Source: Raffaelea ambrosiae
Lineage: Eukaryota; Ascomycota; Sordariomycetes; Ophiostomatales; Ophiostomataceae
Direction of reading: 5' to 3'
Length of the DNA: 64,000 nucleotides
NCBI GenBank assembly: GCA_002778195.1
Contig: PCDI01000004.1
Span: forward strand, 814,733 to 878,732
Below are positions 10,975 through 22,252 of this stretch, one piece after another; position 1 is the stretch's first letter, and the number at the start of each line of letters is the position of its first letter. Under the pieces are notes generated by a model. The model ran no database searches and had not been told where the DNA came from. It saw only the letters and a program-made list of their open reading frames with translations. Made by a program: the position numbers and the translations under genes.

Positions 10975-12311
10975 GAAGAGGAGAGGCGAAGACAGAAGAT
11001 GAGGGGAGAGGAAGGGAGGGGAGGGGAAAGCAACGAATCGGCATACTCATTTTGGGAAACAATCACTTTGGACAAGCATGAAAAGAGAGGCACAACAAGA
11101 CACCAAACGATAGAACAACATCCTGGGAATGAGTTTTTATTTTTTATTTTTTTTATTATATTTTGGACAGCGTACTGTTTTCTTGGGAGGGCACTGTTTG
11201 GGCGTTACCTTTTTCGTTTCTGCTTTCGGCTTTCTGCTTTACACCTTTTTGGAGGATCTATCTCTCTCACTGCCGACTTTGTTTACTCACTTTGACTTTG
11301 GGGGGAGGGCACTGTATTGGCACGACATTCATCAGTTGGGAAGGTAGTTTTCTAATGAACCATCGTTTGAACTGGACATAGTACGGTTTCTTTGTATCGT
11401 GGGCTTTGTCGTGAGCTTCTTCTTTTTTCGGTAACAACATGGATCTATCTTCGATGCAAAAAAGGAAAGACGTGTGTTGTGTAGTATAGTTTATAAATGG
11501 TCTCAGCCAGGCTTGCCCCGTTTTGTAAATTCTATCTCTGAAATAAAGCGTGTCTGTGTGTGTCATTTCCCTGGGTATCATCCATCACTCAGCAACTCTT
11601 GTTCCAAACACAAGAGGCCATGTCTTCTACTAGATAAAGGAGGGGAGCAATTCCCGTTGTTGCTGCTGCTGCTCTGCTGCTCCGCTGTTCACAAATCACA
11701 AACAACGCCTGTCTTGAACGAGCGCTGTGCTATGTGTTTGGGCTGTTTGTCATCCCTGCTGACGCCTCGTATGACGGCCTGCTCACTTGTGGCCTGCTCC
11801 ATCGTTGGCAAGATTTAGACGCAAGCAAGTGTTCGTCTTTCGACTAGCGGTCAGTCCATCGCTCTTGAGCCGGCGCTTTTCCGTGGTTCCGCGGACGGTC
11901 CGCTGTGGGAACGGTGTCAGGGGGGGTGGCGTTGCCGGAGAGGCGGTGTCCAGACGATGTCCAAACAATGTCCCGACGGTGTCCCACCGGCGTGTGCTAG
12001 GATGACAGTGCCTTTATCTTTTCTCCCAGACGAGGCAGCCAATCAGTGAAAGAGAATGGTCATCTCATTCAGGGCTCTTCGATAAAGCCGGCCTTGCGGA
12101 TCCTCGAGCTGTCCACCCCCTTTTTTCGCGCGTTGCTGAGGTCGTTTCGACTCGTCTTTTATCGTGCGTTTGTTTGGCACTGGATATTCGGGCATGTGTC
12201 GTTTCATCGTCTCGAACCCGGCTCGTTATCCTCTCTGGTGAATCCGGATGGGAAACCACCCTCCCTTGACACCCTCCCCTAAAATTGACCGTGGCTTCTC
12301 CCCCCTTATTT
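10975..12311. other. Convergent intergenic region
   Basis: No gene is seen in this 1.3-kb gap between the 3' ends of DNA2 and the methyltransferase. It holds a T-rich tract (11133-11161), a 13-bp direct repeat GGGAGGGCACTGT (about 11186 and 11304), and degenerate copies of a (G/A)ATGTCC-type unit near 11946-11985. Confidence 0.5.
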
Positions 12312-13661
12312 TTACCGGAGAGGCTTCTGGGCGTACCAAAAGTAAAAGTAAAAGTAGCGGTGGATCGAGTTGTCGTTGAGGCTCCGCTTGATCTTGGCCA
12401 TCCAGACTTCCTGCTCGATGGGGTTCAGGCCCAGGTTGGCCAGGGGCCGCGCCATGGCGGACGGGACGGCGTCGAGGACGGCGGACTTGAGGTACTGGCC
12501 GATCAGGCGCTTGGTCGGGTTGTCCTTGTGCCAGGGGCCCAGAGGGACCTTTTTCTTGACGAGCTGGATGTTGGTGAAGCCGGCGCGTGCGAGAGGTCCG
12601 CGGAGGGCACGGATCTTGTCTGGGTTCATGCCGTAGAGATCGAACGCCTGGCGGTAGAGGTCATAGATCTGGGCGACAGGGTCGTCTTCCTTCATGGTGC
12701 CGTCGTCACATTGGGCGTTGACGTGGAGTTCCTGGAACTCGATCCAGCCGCCGGGTTTGAGGTGACTAGAGAAGGTGTTAAAAGAGACCAAAGAAGAGAT
12801 GACAACAAAAAAAAAAGGAGAGAGACGGCATGATACAAAGGGAACAACAGAATCAAAGACACCAATGAGAACAACAGAATCAAAGGCGTCAATGCATTTA
12901 AGGAGACAGTAAAATCAAAGACATCATCGCACTCACTCAAAGGTTGTCTTGATGACTTGGTCGGGGTCGGTGATGAGCCCGGCCATCTGGCGGAAATGGG
13001 CAAAGTCCCAGTCAGAGCCGTTCACCCACTCGGCCTCGCAGTCGTCAATCATGAAACGGACGTTCTCCGGAATCCATTCGGGCTGGATGGGGGACAGGTC
13101 GGTGCCGAGGACCTGTGCATTGGGGAACTTGTCGCCCACTGAAAGATTGGTGTCAGTCAAGTTGGTCTGTGAATGTGCGGACAAGCCAAATGTTCGCACG
13201 GACGAGATGACGACAAAACAAAGGAAACCCGGCTAAACCATACTCTCAATAGCCCAGATGCCGGTGCCAGTGCCAATGTCAATGACCTTTCTTGGGTGGT
13301 CTCCAATCGGGGCCAGGTACAGTTTTCCGTTCTGTGTCCGTGTCAGTGGGACATATCTTGCAAGTTTAGTGGTGGGGCGGGAATACCGAAAACATACGGT
13401 CAGCTCCATCATCATGGCATGCTTCATGTCCTCTCGCTGCTGCTCCGGGTCGTCGTTGGGGATCGGATAGCGGCCATACTCGTACAGGTGGTAACGGCGG
13501 CCGTTCTCGTACACGTGGTCCCAGACGCCGCTGTTGCCGGGCGGCAGACTGAGGCCGTCCCAGTCGGCGATGGGGTCAAACTCCATGTCTTTGTCGGAGA
13601 CGGAGTACTCTGTGTCTTGTGTGCTCACAGTGCCGGATTCAGACGACGAGGAGGCCATCAT
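12312..13661 (-). CDS. LaeA-like class I SAM-dependent methyltransferase
   Basis: Four exons on the minus strand join in frame: 13661-13398, 13331-13244, 13138-12937 and 12765-12312, giving 335 residues. The protein belongs to the fungal LaeA-like/TAM methyltransferase group. An acidic N-terminus is followed by WDHVYENGRRYHLYEYGRY, typical of this group. The SAM-binding motif I is VIDIGTGTGIWAIE, made across the exon 2/3 join. The GTDLSPIQPEWIPENV and WDFAHFRQMAGLI segments follow, and then HLKPGGWIEFQE. The group includes global regulators of secondary metabolism as well as ordinary small-molecule methyltransferases. No biosynthetic genes flank this one, so calling it LaeA itself would be unsafe. 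The start is MMASSS; the frame upstream is low-complexity. Confidence 0.88.
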
Positions 13662-13795
13662 TCGAGGGGGGGGAGGAGTGGATGATGGGTGGCAAGGACG
13701 GGGAAAAGTAAACATGTGTGAGGTTTTTTTTTTCCAGAGGTAGTGAGTGTCCTTTTTGGAAGGAAAGAAAACAAGAAAAGAAAAAAGAAACAGAA

Positions 13796-13830
13796 AAAAA
13801 GAAGAAGAAGAAGAAGAAGAAGAAGAAGGA
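13796..13830. repeat. GAA/AAG microsatellite
   Basis: A purine-rich tract with about eight consecutive AAG triplets lies 140 bp upstream of the methyltransferase start, within its likely 5' UTR or promoter. Confidence 0.8.
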
Positions 13831-14931
13831 AGCGCCGCTGTCTGTCTATTCCAAGAAAGCAACCAAGGCAAGGCAATCGAAAAGAGGCGGTGATGCTGGT
13901 TTGGCGGGAACGCAAAAGCAGCAAAGAGCAAAAGAGGAAAGCCGGAAAAAAGAAATTAAAAAGACCTCCGCAACCGTGTCGGTGGGTAGGGGCAGGCAAG
14001 GCGGCCTTTGTATACACTGCTCGCACAATCGAGCAAAGTACTCGCAGCAAACACGCGGAGGGAAGGAGAGAATCCCGACAGTATGGTAAGAAGGAAATGG
14101 GAAAGAGTGGGAAGGAGCGGGTGGCACAACTTGACGTATTAATGGAAGGAGCAAATATGGGTCGAGAAGGGAAAGGGCACCCCCCCATAAACCGAAAGGG
14201 CGACCCACACTGGTATAAGTGGCACTGGAACCGAAGGCCGGGTACAACCTAAAAAAAAAAAAGAAGAGAGAAAATTCAGAGAAAAGCCCCCCCCCCCCAA
14301 AAGACGAAGAGCCTCCTTCACGGACCAAGCCAGCCCAGGACGCCGACATCGTTACTATGTACAAGACTTGCAGAAACGACGGTGCCGGCTGTCTGGGTCA
14401 TGCGTGTCAGTCCGGTCTCGCCCCGCCTAGCTCTTTCCTTTTCTTCTTTTCTTCTTCACCTCCATCTTCTCTTTTCTGGCTTAGTTTTGGTGTGGTGGGC
14501 CTGGGCTGGGCTGGTCGGTATTCTTCAACCGGCCATGGAACGTCGGGTTCTTTTCTTGTGTGCTGTCCATTTTCTCTATTTCCCTTTTCTTTCTGGCGAT
14601 CATCTTCTTTGTCCGGGGCCCCGTTGATCGGCCTCGATCGTCAGGTTGTCGGGGGGGCTCTCTTCTCAAGATCTTGGCTTTGTCGGTTCTGTCTTACGGG
14701 TGGGCCGTCTTACCCGGCTGCCCTGTTCTTCTTTGTTCTGAAGCCCCAATGTCTGAACCGTTTGGGTTGTCGACGGCGTCCGTGGTTTTGGTCTGCCGAG
14801 GCCGCCGGTCGAATAAAAAGAACAAATACAAAACCACAAAACCAAAAAAGTCAAACCCCTCCCCCCGAAACAAGAGACAGCAGGAGTACGGTGTAATCCG
14901 TGGAACGGGCATCTTCAAAGTACGATGCATA

Positions 14932-14957
14932 CCCCCCCCCCCCCCCCCCCCCCCCCT
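14932..14957. repeat. Homopolymer of 26 C
   Basis: An uninterrupted run of 26 C lies in the gene-free region. Such runs are hard to sequence and their true length is uncertain. Confidence 0.9.
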
Positions 14958-16720
14958 CCATCCACGCATGCAAGACCATGCAGACAGCCAATGCAGACAT
15001 CTTCCACCTTGCTTGCGGCCAGCACTGTCGGCCTGGCCTACAGATCACCACACACTTGCTGGCAACATCCCTTTTGTGTCCTAGTTACCATGTGCCACCA
15101 CGCAGCAGTAGTGTACCGAGACAGCGATTAAGACGAAAGCATGTTGGCTGCGGGTTCCACCCTGTAACCAACTTCTTTACGTGTTGGATGCCTCTTTGGG
15201 ACCACAAGAGCAACTACGATGGCAACTACATAACCAGACGCACGGTACATGGAACGCTGCAAGAGAAGGCCCGACACGACGGCGTGGGCAAACGCTCGTT
15301 ATCTTTTTTTCATTTTTCCCTTTCTACTTTTCCTTTTACCCTTCTTCTTCTGTTTTGGCGGCCCCGCCCCTGGTGTGTTGTCGTGCAGTAGCGCAACCAC
15401 TCTTGAAACCGAGTGCCGACTACCCAGGATCAGCTACGAGTAGGAAGGCCCTGGACCCTGGGGGAGCCAGCGCATTGGGTTGAAGAGGAAACAAGGGAAT
15501 GTCCCCAACGAATACATCGTACTAAAAAAAGGCCCCGGAAAGGCCGCCGCAAGCAAGCATGGGACCATCGAGGGAAACTGTCGCGTCAACCGCGCCACCT
15601 GCACACACATATACGATGAGCCATGTAACGAAAGGAGAAAAGCTCTCTCCATTTAAGGCTCTATGTCCGCATCTATCCTACCTCACTAGCCAGTACCGAA
15701 CCTATGGCGTGCTCTCCCAAAGAGCAATCGGCAGGTGTGTGGCTTCGCTGGAGAGAGAGAGAGAGAGAGACAAAAAAAGACCGCACGGCAGCAGATGAGC
15801 AGACGAACAGGCGCGATTCCTACGCTCCGAAAAAGCGGCACGATAGCCTCGGGTGCGATAGCCTCGGGTGGTTGTCCTAAGATCCCACTTCTTGTCCTGC
15901 ACGCTCAGTCCAGTAGTGAGGCCTCGTTCTCGTTCCCCGAACCCAAAAGAAAAGTTAGTTAGTTGTAAATCGAAAAAAAAAGACAAAAGCAGAGCAAAAT
16001 AACCCAAGAAAGAGGGGGGGGGTGGGGGCGAAAAGACCCCAACTGACACCAAAGATAGAGGAGAATACGGTTAGGTGTGGGTGGGTGAGAAAGCGAGGAG
16101 GAGTGCGAAAGAGAGAAGGAGTGGACGGAAAAGGCCATCATCCACCATCCACCACCGCTCCCACAAACAGACGAACTGCACACTGCCCAGCCACTTGGCA
16201 CCCTCCCACACCCCCCCCTCCCCTTTCTGGCTGCCTGACCCACGGCAGAGGATATGCGGTGTGATACGTTAGGGAACTGATCACTAAACGAACCAGACAC
16301 AAACGGGGTCCTTCTCTAATAACCTGGTCCGTTGGTTCCCCTCCTCTGGGTTGCAGCGACCGTGGTGGAGGGATGGTGGACATGGAGGATGCCGTGGGCT
16401 GGTGCAGCAGGAATGGGCAGACCCTATTGTGGCATATCGTATCTTGACTTGCTGGAATTTCCCGTTGATTCGTGCTCTCGGTCTTTTTGGTTGATTCGTG
16501 GCAACCTGGAGTTGACCTTTTTTTTTTCCTTTCCTCTTTAACCCCCTTTTTTTCCCTTTTCTTTTTTCCTTTTCTTTTTTCGTCTTTGTGTCTCAGCCTG
16601 TTCGTGTCCGTCTGTTGAGGAACAAAGAAAGAACAATGAATAGACAAGAATAGAAAAGAAAAGAAAAGAAAAAACCGGAAAGAACCAAGAACCAGGGTAT
16701 TCTTCCACGTCGCATTGCTA

Positions 16721-16800
16721 CTCCTGTCAACCCGTGCCAACTCTGCCCAATTCCTGTCAACTCACGTCAACTCCTGTCAACTCCTGTCAACTCCCGTCAA
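16721..16800. repeat. 10-bp tandem repeat, eight copies
   Basis: Eight units of exactly 10 bp with consensus CTCCTGTCAA run without spacing change; three units are identical. Ten is not a multiple of three and no coding frame passes through, so this is a non-coding minisatellite. Confidence 0.9.
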
Positions 16801-17754
16801 CTCCTTTTCAAGGATTGCCCATGCTTTGCCAATGTTACCACAATCCTCTCTCTCTCCCACTCCATCTGCATGCGGCAAGCCGTATCCCTGGCTTTGACAC
16901 TGCTGCGCAAAAACATACGTGCACCAAGAGTGTGAGACCAAAAAAAAAAAAAAAAAAGCCACAGCACCATGCAAGATATACACCGTGTACGCTCGCCCCC
17001 CAGAAAGAGACAAGAACAGCTGTCGGTTGTCAGCTGGCACTTTTGTCGGCTGGCCAACCAAATGTATGCTCTTTCTTGTTACCCCGTCGAATGGCCTCTG
17101 TGGCAGCACCAGGCTGTTCTTCCAAGCACAACAGTCGCCGACCTGGAGGACAGGCGTAGACGGGAACTATTCGAATGGGCCCTGCATATGCATATCTCAC
17201 TGTCCGTCCAACCAGGACCTCTCGGGCACGTCTCTATGGGTGTGCTGGCAACGCCCACCGGGAAGGGGGGAGGCTGACGCAAGAATTGGCCATCCTCACA
17301 GTGGATGGAGACATCCAGGAGACCGGTGTCCGGATCTCGGGCTCGGACTCACGATCGCCATCACTTCTACTCGTACGGCCGTGTAACCTTTTCTTCGCCG
17401 CTGTCGTCGGTGCTTCGGACCTGTAGAAGGCCGCCGCCCCGGGGCTGGACCAGTCTTCTACCGTTCATACATTTGTACGAGTACTGACTCGTCCGTACAT
17501 ACTCGGAATAGCAGCGGGCTCGGTTTACCCCGTACACGGTCCTGGATCAAGGGTTCTCTTTCTAGCTGGCTCCGGCAAGTTCCCTGCAAGCTTTTCAGTG
17601 GTTCGTGGTTCTGGGGCAGTTTTTCCTCTTTTTTTTTTTGTACAGGAAATTTCGGCCTCGGCAAATTCCCATTTTTCTTTCCCCTGTCCGCGGCCTCGGG
17701 GCCGTGCTTCTCGGAGATCCCCTAGTTTTTCTGAAAACGGTCTTTTTCTCTTTC

Positions 17755-17756
<2 letters not shown>

Positions 17757-17806
<50 letters not shown>
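17757..17806. repeat. Homopolymer of 50 T
   Basis: A run of 50 T is followed by more T-rich sequence. It could be the poly(A) end of a retroposed copy on the minus strand, or simple slippage. No recognisable retroposon body was found beside it. Confidence 0.85.
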
Positions 17807-20742
17807 CTTTTCTTTTTTTTGCTTTTCTTTTCTTTTCCCCGAAACGAAACGTTTCCTCCCCGTGGATCGGCACAGAGGGTATCATCGCATGTGTACTATG
17901 TAGTTTGCATTCCTTCCTTTGTTCACGGCTACGAGTGCGGCGTGGTTGGTCACTGCACAGTTCTTTGCCCCGAAACAACAGGGCTCCCTACCCCTGCCTT
18001 GCCGGGATTGATTGACAAATGCAAGAGACCACTTGGCGGGAGTACCGTGTACGAGTAGACAAGACACCGCCGCTGTGGAGAGGGGAAAAGCCACCAACAC
18101 TTGTCAAGTCCCGGGGAACCGAGTTCCAAGACAGTGAAACAAGCACAGGAGCAACTGCATAGGAAACTGCGGTGTGCCCGTACAACCAACAACAACGCGC
18201 ATCGGGACCACCCATGCGACTCGTCCGGCCTGGATCTCTTTGTGTCTGCTCGTATCTCTCTCATTTTCTCCCCCCTTGCACGATTCCAAATCTTCTGATC
18301 GCTTGCGCTGGGGAGAAGCACTACCCCAAAAATGAAATCTGACAGCATGGGCCACCAAACCCAAGAGAAGCAAGTCAAAGCGGCGTGTCTGCTGACCACA
18401 ATTCATGATCTCAGCATGCTACCCACACTTGTTCGCTGTGGTCACCAACAAGGACGTTTGTCGCCGGGGAGAGACTCCTGGCTGTTCGAGAAACCAAAAC
18501 GAGAAACGCGAATACAACCTGTCTGCAAACGTATACACACATATATATGCACAAAAATAGAGAGAGGACCGCATAGATGCGTCGTGCAGCGAGCTGGAGG
18601 CAAGACACACGCACGCACACACGAACGAGAAAGCTATTTGATGTGTGGCCTTGCCGAATGCGGGCAGATCGTATTACACATTCGTGGATTCAGGTGAGTG
18701 ACCGGCCCCAGTTCGGATTCACAAAGAGGACAGAAGACACAAGACACCTAGAACCGCGAACCCAAGAGGCAGAACACAGAGAAGTGCAACAAGAATGGGA
18801 TGGAGAGCAAGCGACGCAAGCGACGCGGAACATGAACCGAACGGCTTCTGTCTTGGCACCAAATGGGCCTGCCAGGCTGCCTTTGAACCAACTACCTACT
18901 ATGTAGTATAGTGAGTCTGCACATGAACCCTCCCCCACAGAAATCCTACCGTACAACGTACAGGGCCAAGGCACCTTGATTTAATTGCCCTGCTCTCTGC
19001 CTCACCAATGCTACCTCGACATCCTTTCGGCGCGAGGCGGTGACAGGAAAGAGAGCGCTTTAATAGTAACTACACCAACCAACGCGACAAGAACGTCGGG
19101 CGGTCTGTCCATAACTAGCAGCTATGGACGTTTGTTTGGGAATCCCGGTTGCATTGGAATCCTTGCTCATGCCATTGTCCAACAGCCAGTTATCTCATAC
19201 ATAGGACATGCTCCCGTGGGCTTCTGCGTGGGCATCGCGTGGGCTCCGCGTGGGCTGCACCGCTGCCATGGATGCCCGTCCCAAAGGAGGAACCAACATG
19301 CAGGAGATCCTGCAGCGTTTTTATCTTGGAGAGGTCGCTTTTCGAGAAGGACCATAGGGACGCCAAGAGGTAGTTGCGATGAAAAAAAAAAACAGCTAAA
19401 GAGAGAGAGACACACACAGAGAAAGAACGGAAATTGAAAACACCTGTGTCGTCATTTCTCGCGCAGTCGCACTTCCTTTGTGTGGGTAGGCTTGTGGGTT
19501 GGGTAGGCTGGGGGGGGGGGCAGTGTGATTTCATATCTCATATCAGAAAGTGCCACTGAACTATGGGTTTGCGATGCTCACGCCTGCAAGGTATACAGCG
19601 CAAGCGGGGAAACAACCGTTTCGTTGGAAAAACAAGGGAAAAGATAGCGAAGCCGCCTGTCCGACTGGCTGTCCCATGAAGATGCAAGTTGCAACAACAA
19701 ATTTGAAAAAAAAAAAAAGATAACGCCAGGCAGCAAAGAGGGAAACGAGCGCCCTGGCCAAAGGGCCCGAGAACCAAATCCTTCGGCCCACCACGAATGC
19801 TAGAGTAGCGGTTTCCTGGTCGTTTTTTGGGGCTGGTTGTAATCAAAATGCCTCATCAGACTCACAAGTGTCGATCTGGGGTAGAGAGAGAGGTTGGCTG
19901 AGATACGTGTATACGTATGCACAGCAGCTCATCTTGCCATATCACCATGATCGACCAGTCTTTTTTGCAAACGGGAGTCAAGCCCGACTCCACTCGGGTT
20001 GGGAGCCTTGTCGCTACCAAACAGACGCCATTGCTCTTGGGTCCTTGTTTCGTATTCTTCACCTTGAGAGAGAACAGTGCTGCTCTCATTCTCGGGCCGC
20101 TCACCGGAGCACAGATAGCTCACCCGTATCGCATCGGTGACAGATCCAGTGGCGATCATCATTAAACGAGTAGACGAGATGAGGGATGGCAGAACGGAAG
20201 AGTCGGAACTCCGAAACCATGCCAGACAAGTTTCAAAAAGTATAAAAAAAATTTGTTGAATTTGATTCTTCCAAAATAAAATAAAAAAATTGGGTTGCTG
20301 AAAATCCCAGACAGCTGCTATATGTAACAATGAATAAACACTCACACGTATACAACCTTTGATACCGTGACACACGCCCGAGGACACCGGCCCAACATCG
20401 AGATTGAACAAAAAAAAAAAAAGGGGGGGTAAACCGGTTCGGGGCATGACGAGGATGTCTTCCTCCCCTCTTCTGAACAAACATCCGCCCTCACGGTAGG
20501 AGTTCCGAGGATGCCGATTGAAAAAGAAGGGAGGAGAAAACAGAAACCCTGCGAGTTGATAGGACGAATGTGTGTCGTTGTCCGTCTTGGGGCCGGCTGT
20601 GATGTGTTTTCAATTTGGTTCCCATGGTTTTTTTCCCCCTTTTCCGTTCCTGATTCCCATCTTTCCATTCCCCATACACATCTTCTCTCTCTGTCTTGAC
20701 ACACCCTCTCTCTCTCTCTCTCTCTCTCTCCCAATCCCCCAT

Positions 20743-21612
20743 TTATGCCTTCCAGAGCCTGCTCACCAGTTCGGTCAGGCCGACATCGTTCGTCTCGAAC
20801 TCGTACAGACCCAGGCCGACCAGGGCGGTGGCCAGGTTCAGGGTCCAGGTCACGACCTTGCGGGACTTGGGGTAGCGGCCGGTGGGAACATAGTCGACAA
20901 CGATGGTCGAGAAGCTGAGGTGGGCGTGGAGCAGGATCGTGGAGGCCAGAATGGCGTCGGTGGTCGGGTTCAGCGCGCCGGCAGCAAAGGGCGCAAGGGA
21001 GAGGGGAACGAGGCCGGCGGCGAGGAGGCGCTCAAAGGTCCAGTGGTAGGAGCCGTGGCTGGGGTCAGCGTGCGGACGAGGAGCGGCATCGTTGACTGAG
21101 TTTGCGGGTCAGTACAGGTGAAACAGAAGGAAACGGAGCTCTCTCGATATGCTATGGAGAAGATATTCGCGAAATGTCGCGAGCCAAGAAAAAAAAAAGA
21201 ATAAAAAAAAAGAATAAAAAAACCCTCCCCAGCGTCAAAAGCAGAAATTCAGCGCTCTTTGGGCTTTGTGGCACATACCGGTTCCGTGGACGACCTCTGC
21301 AAAAGAGAATGACAGTTAGCAAATGAGAACAGTTCGACCTTGTAAAACACCTCGTCGCCCAATCTGCTCAATCACCAGAGGGCAAGGGATCGGTCACGCA
21401 CGTGGGCCGGGTGGCAGGAGATTCCGTCGGCTCGAGGCATGGAAGGCTGCTATCCGCGACGCATTCTGGACGAGCTGTGTCTGCTGCTGGCGCATGAGCA
21501 TGGAAGGGCTGGTGGCGGCTGTCCGGACCGCAGCGGCCGTCGAGAAGCGAGAGGCCGGAGCCGACAAGGCGGCCGTCTGCCGCAGCAGAGCCGAACGAGC
21601 AATTGAAGCCAT
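20743..21612 (-). CDS. SDH4: Succinate dehydrogenase membrane anchor subunit (CybS)
   Basis: Three exons on the minus strand join in frame: 21612-21402, 21296-21279 and 21095-20743, giving 193 residues. The product is the small membrane anchor of mitochondrial complex II, which passes electrons from succinate to ubiquinone at the inner membrane. The N-terminus is basic and Ser/Ala-rich, as expected of a mitochondrial targeting peptide. Family hallmarks follow: HGSYHWTFERLLAAGLVPLS, then an LLHAHLSF helix whose His is the expected haem ligand, VVDYVP at the quinone site, and the last helix ending GLYEFETNDVGLTELV. The middle exon is only 18 nt and encodes part of LPPGPQVVHGTVNDAAP; without it the frame would not pass through this conserved segment. 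It is divergent from the mitochondrial TyrRS gene. Confidence 0.93.
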
Positions 21613-22252
21613 AGCCGAGGATGGAGTGCGTGTGGTGTTAGTCGTTGAAGACGAGCACGTATTCGTCGAGAAGCGCAAGAGGGAGTGGTGGTCGTCGTTC
21701 AATTGTGAAGTGGCTGTTCGTCGGAGGTGAAGGGGAGAGAGCAACACTCAGCAGCAGCCGGGGCAAAAAAACCGTCGTGGAGACTTTGGCGCACACACAC
21801 ACACAGAAACACACACAATGACGCCCTTTGGGGGAAGAAGCCGGGAGCCGTAGCCAAGGTTAGCCCGAGGATGAGAATTTGCATATGCTTGATTGGCTAG
21901 CGGGGTCGGCAGATTCGGTCCGGGGCTGGAACAACGAGTGGCCGAGAATGGAAGAAGGCTTGGTATTATGTAAAGCACACCAGCCAATGAAAGGCCGCGA
22001 CCGCTTACTAGCGGTCCCGATAACAGGGATTGATGAGAAGAAAAAAAAGTTTCGAGCTCAAGACCCTGCCTGAAAAGAGCTGCTTGTTGGTTGGTATCGC
22101 GAAAATCAAGAGTGCACCCTGGAACACGCGATTCGCACCCGCACACCACCTCCCATCGCGGCCAAAGGAAGCACATTGAGAATGTCCAATTGAACACGAT
22201 CGTTTCAACTGGCCGACTTTTTTTCTCCGTTCGCTCTCCCTTCCGCGGCGCC
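21613..22252. promoter_or_regulatory. Shared promoter of two mitochondrial-protein genes with CCAAT boxes
   Basis: This 640-bp region separates the divergent SDH4 and TyrRS genes. Three CCAAT pentamers are visible: 21892-21896 (as ATTGG), 21984-21988 and 22186-22190. In ascomycetes the HAP/CBC complex binds CCAAT and controls respiratory genes. Function here is inferred from the motif and the gene pair. Confidence 0.5.

Larger units (their letters stand above)
13662..20742. other. Seven-kilobase region without a supportable gene
   Basis: Neither strand offers a frame that reads like a conserved protein or splices into one. The stretch is rich in homopolymers and simple repeats: (GAA)n near 13800-13828, 26 C at 14932-14957, (GA)n at 15750-15770, 50 T at 17757-17806 and (CT)n at 20706-20730. 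It also has a 10-bp tandem array at 16721-16800. Two exact ACTATGTAGT motifs lie at 17895 and 18898. It could hold non-coding transcripts, long UTRs or worn transposon remains, but nothing in the sequence decides this. Confidence 0.6.

Noticed and set aside
12312..13661. Calling the methyltransferase LaeA itself and inferring a secondary-metabolite cluster
   Set aside because: Only the family-level motifs are present, and no synthase, tailoring enzyme or cluster regulator lies nearby.
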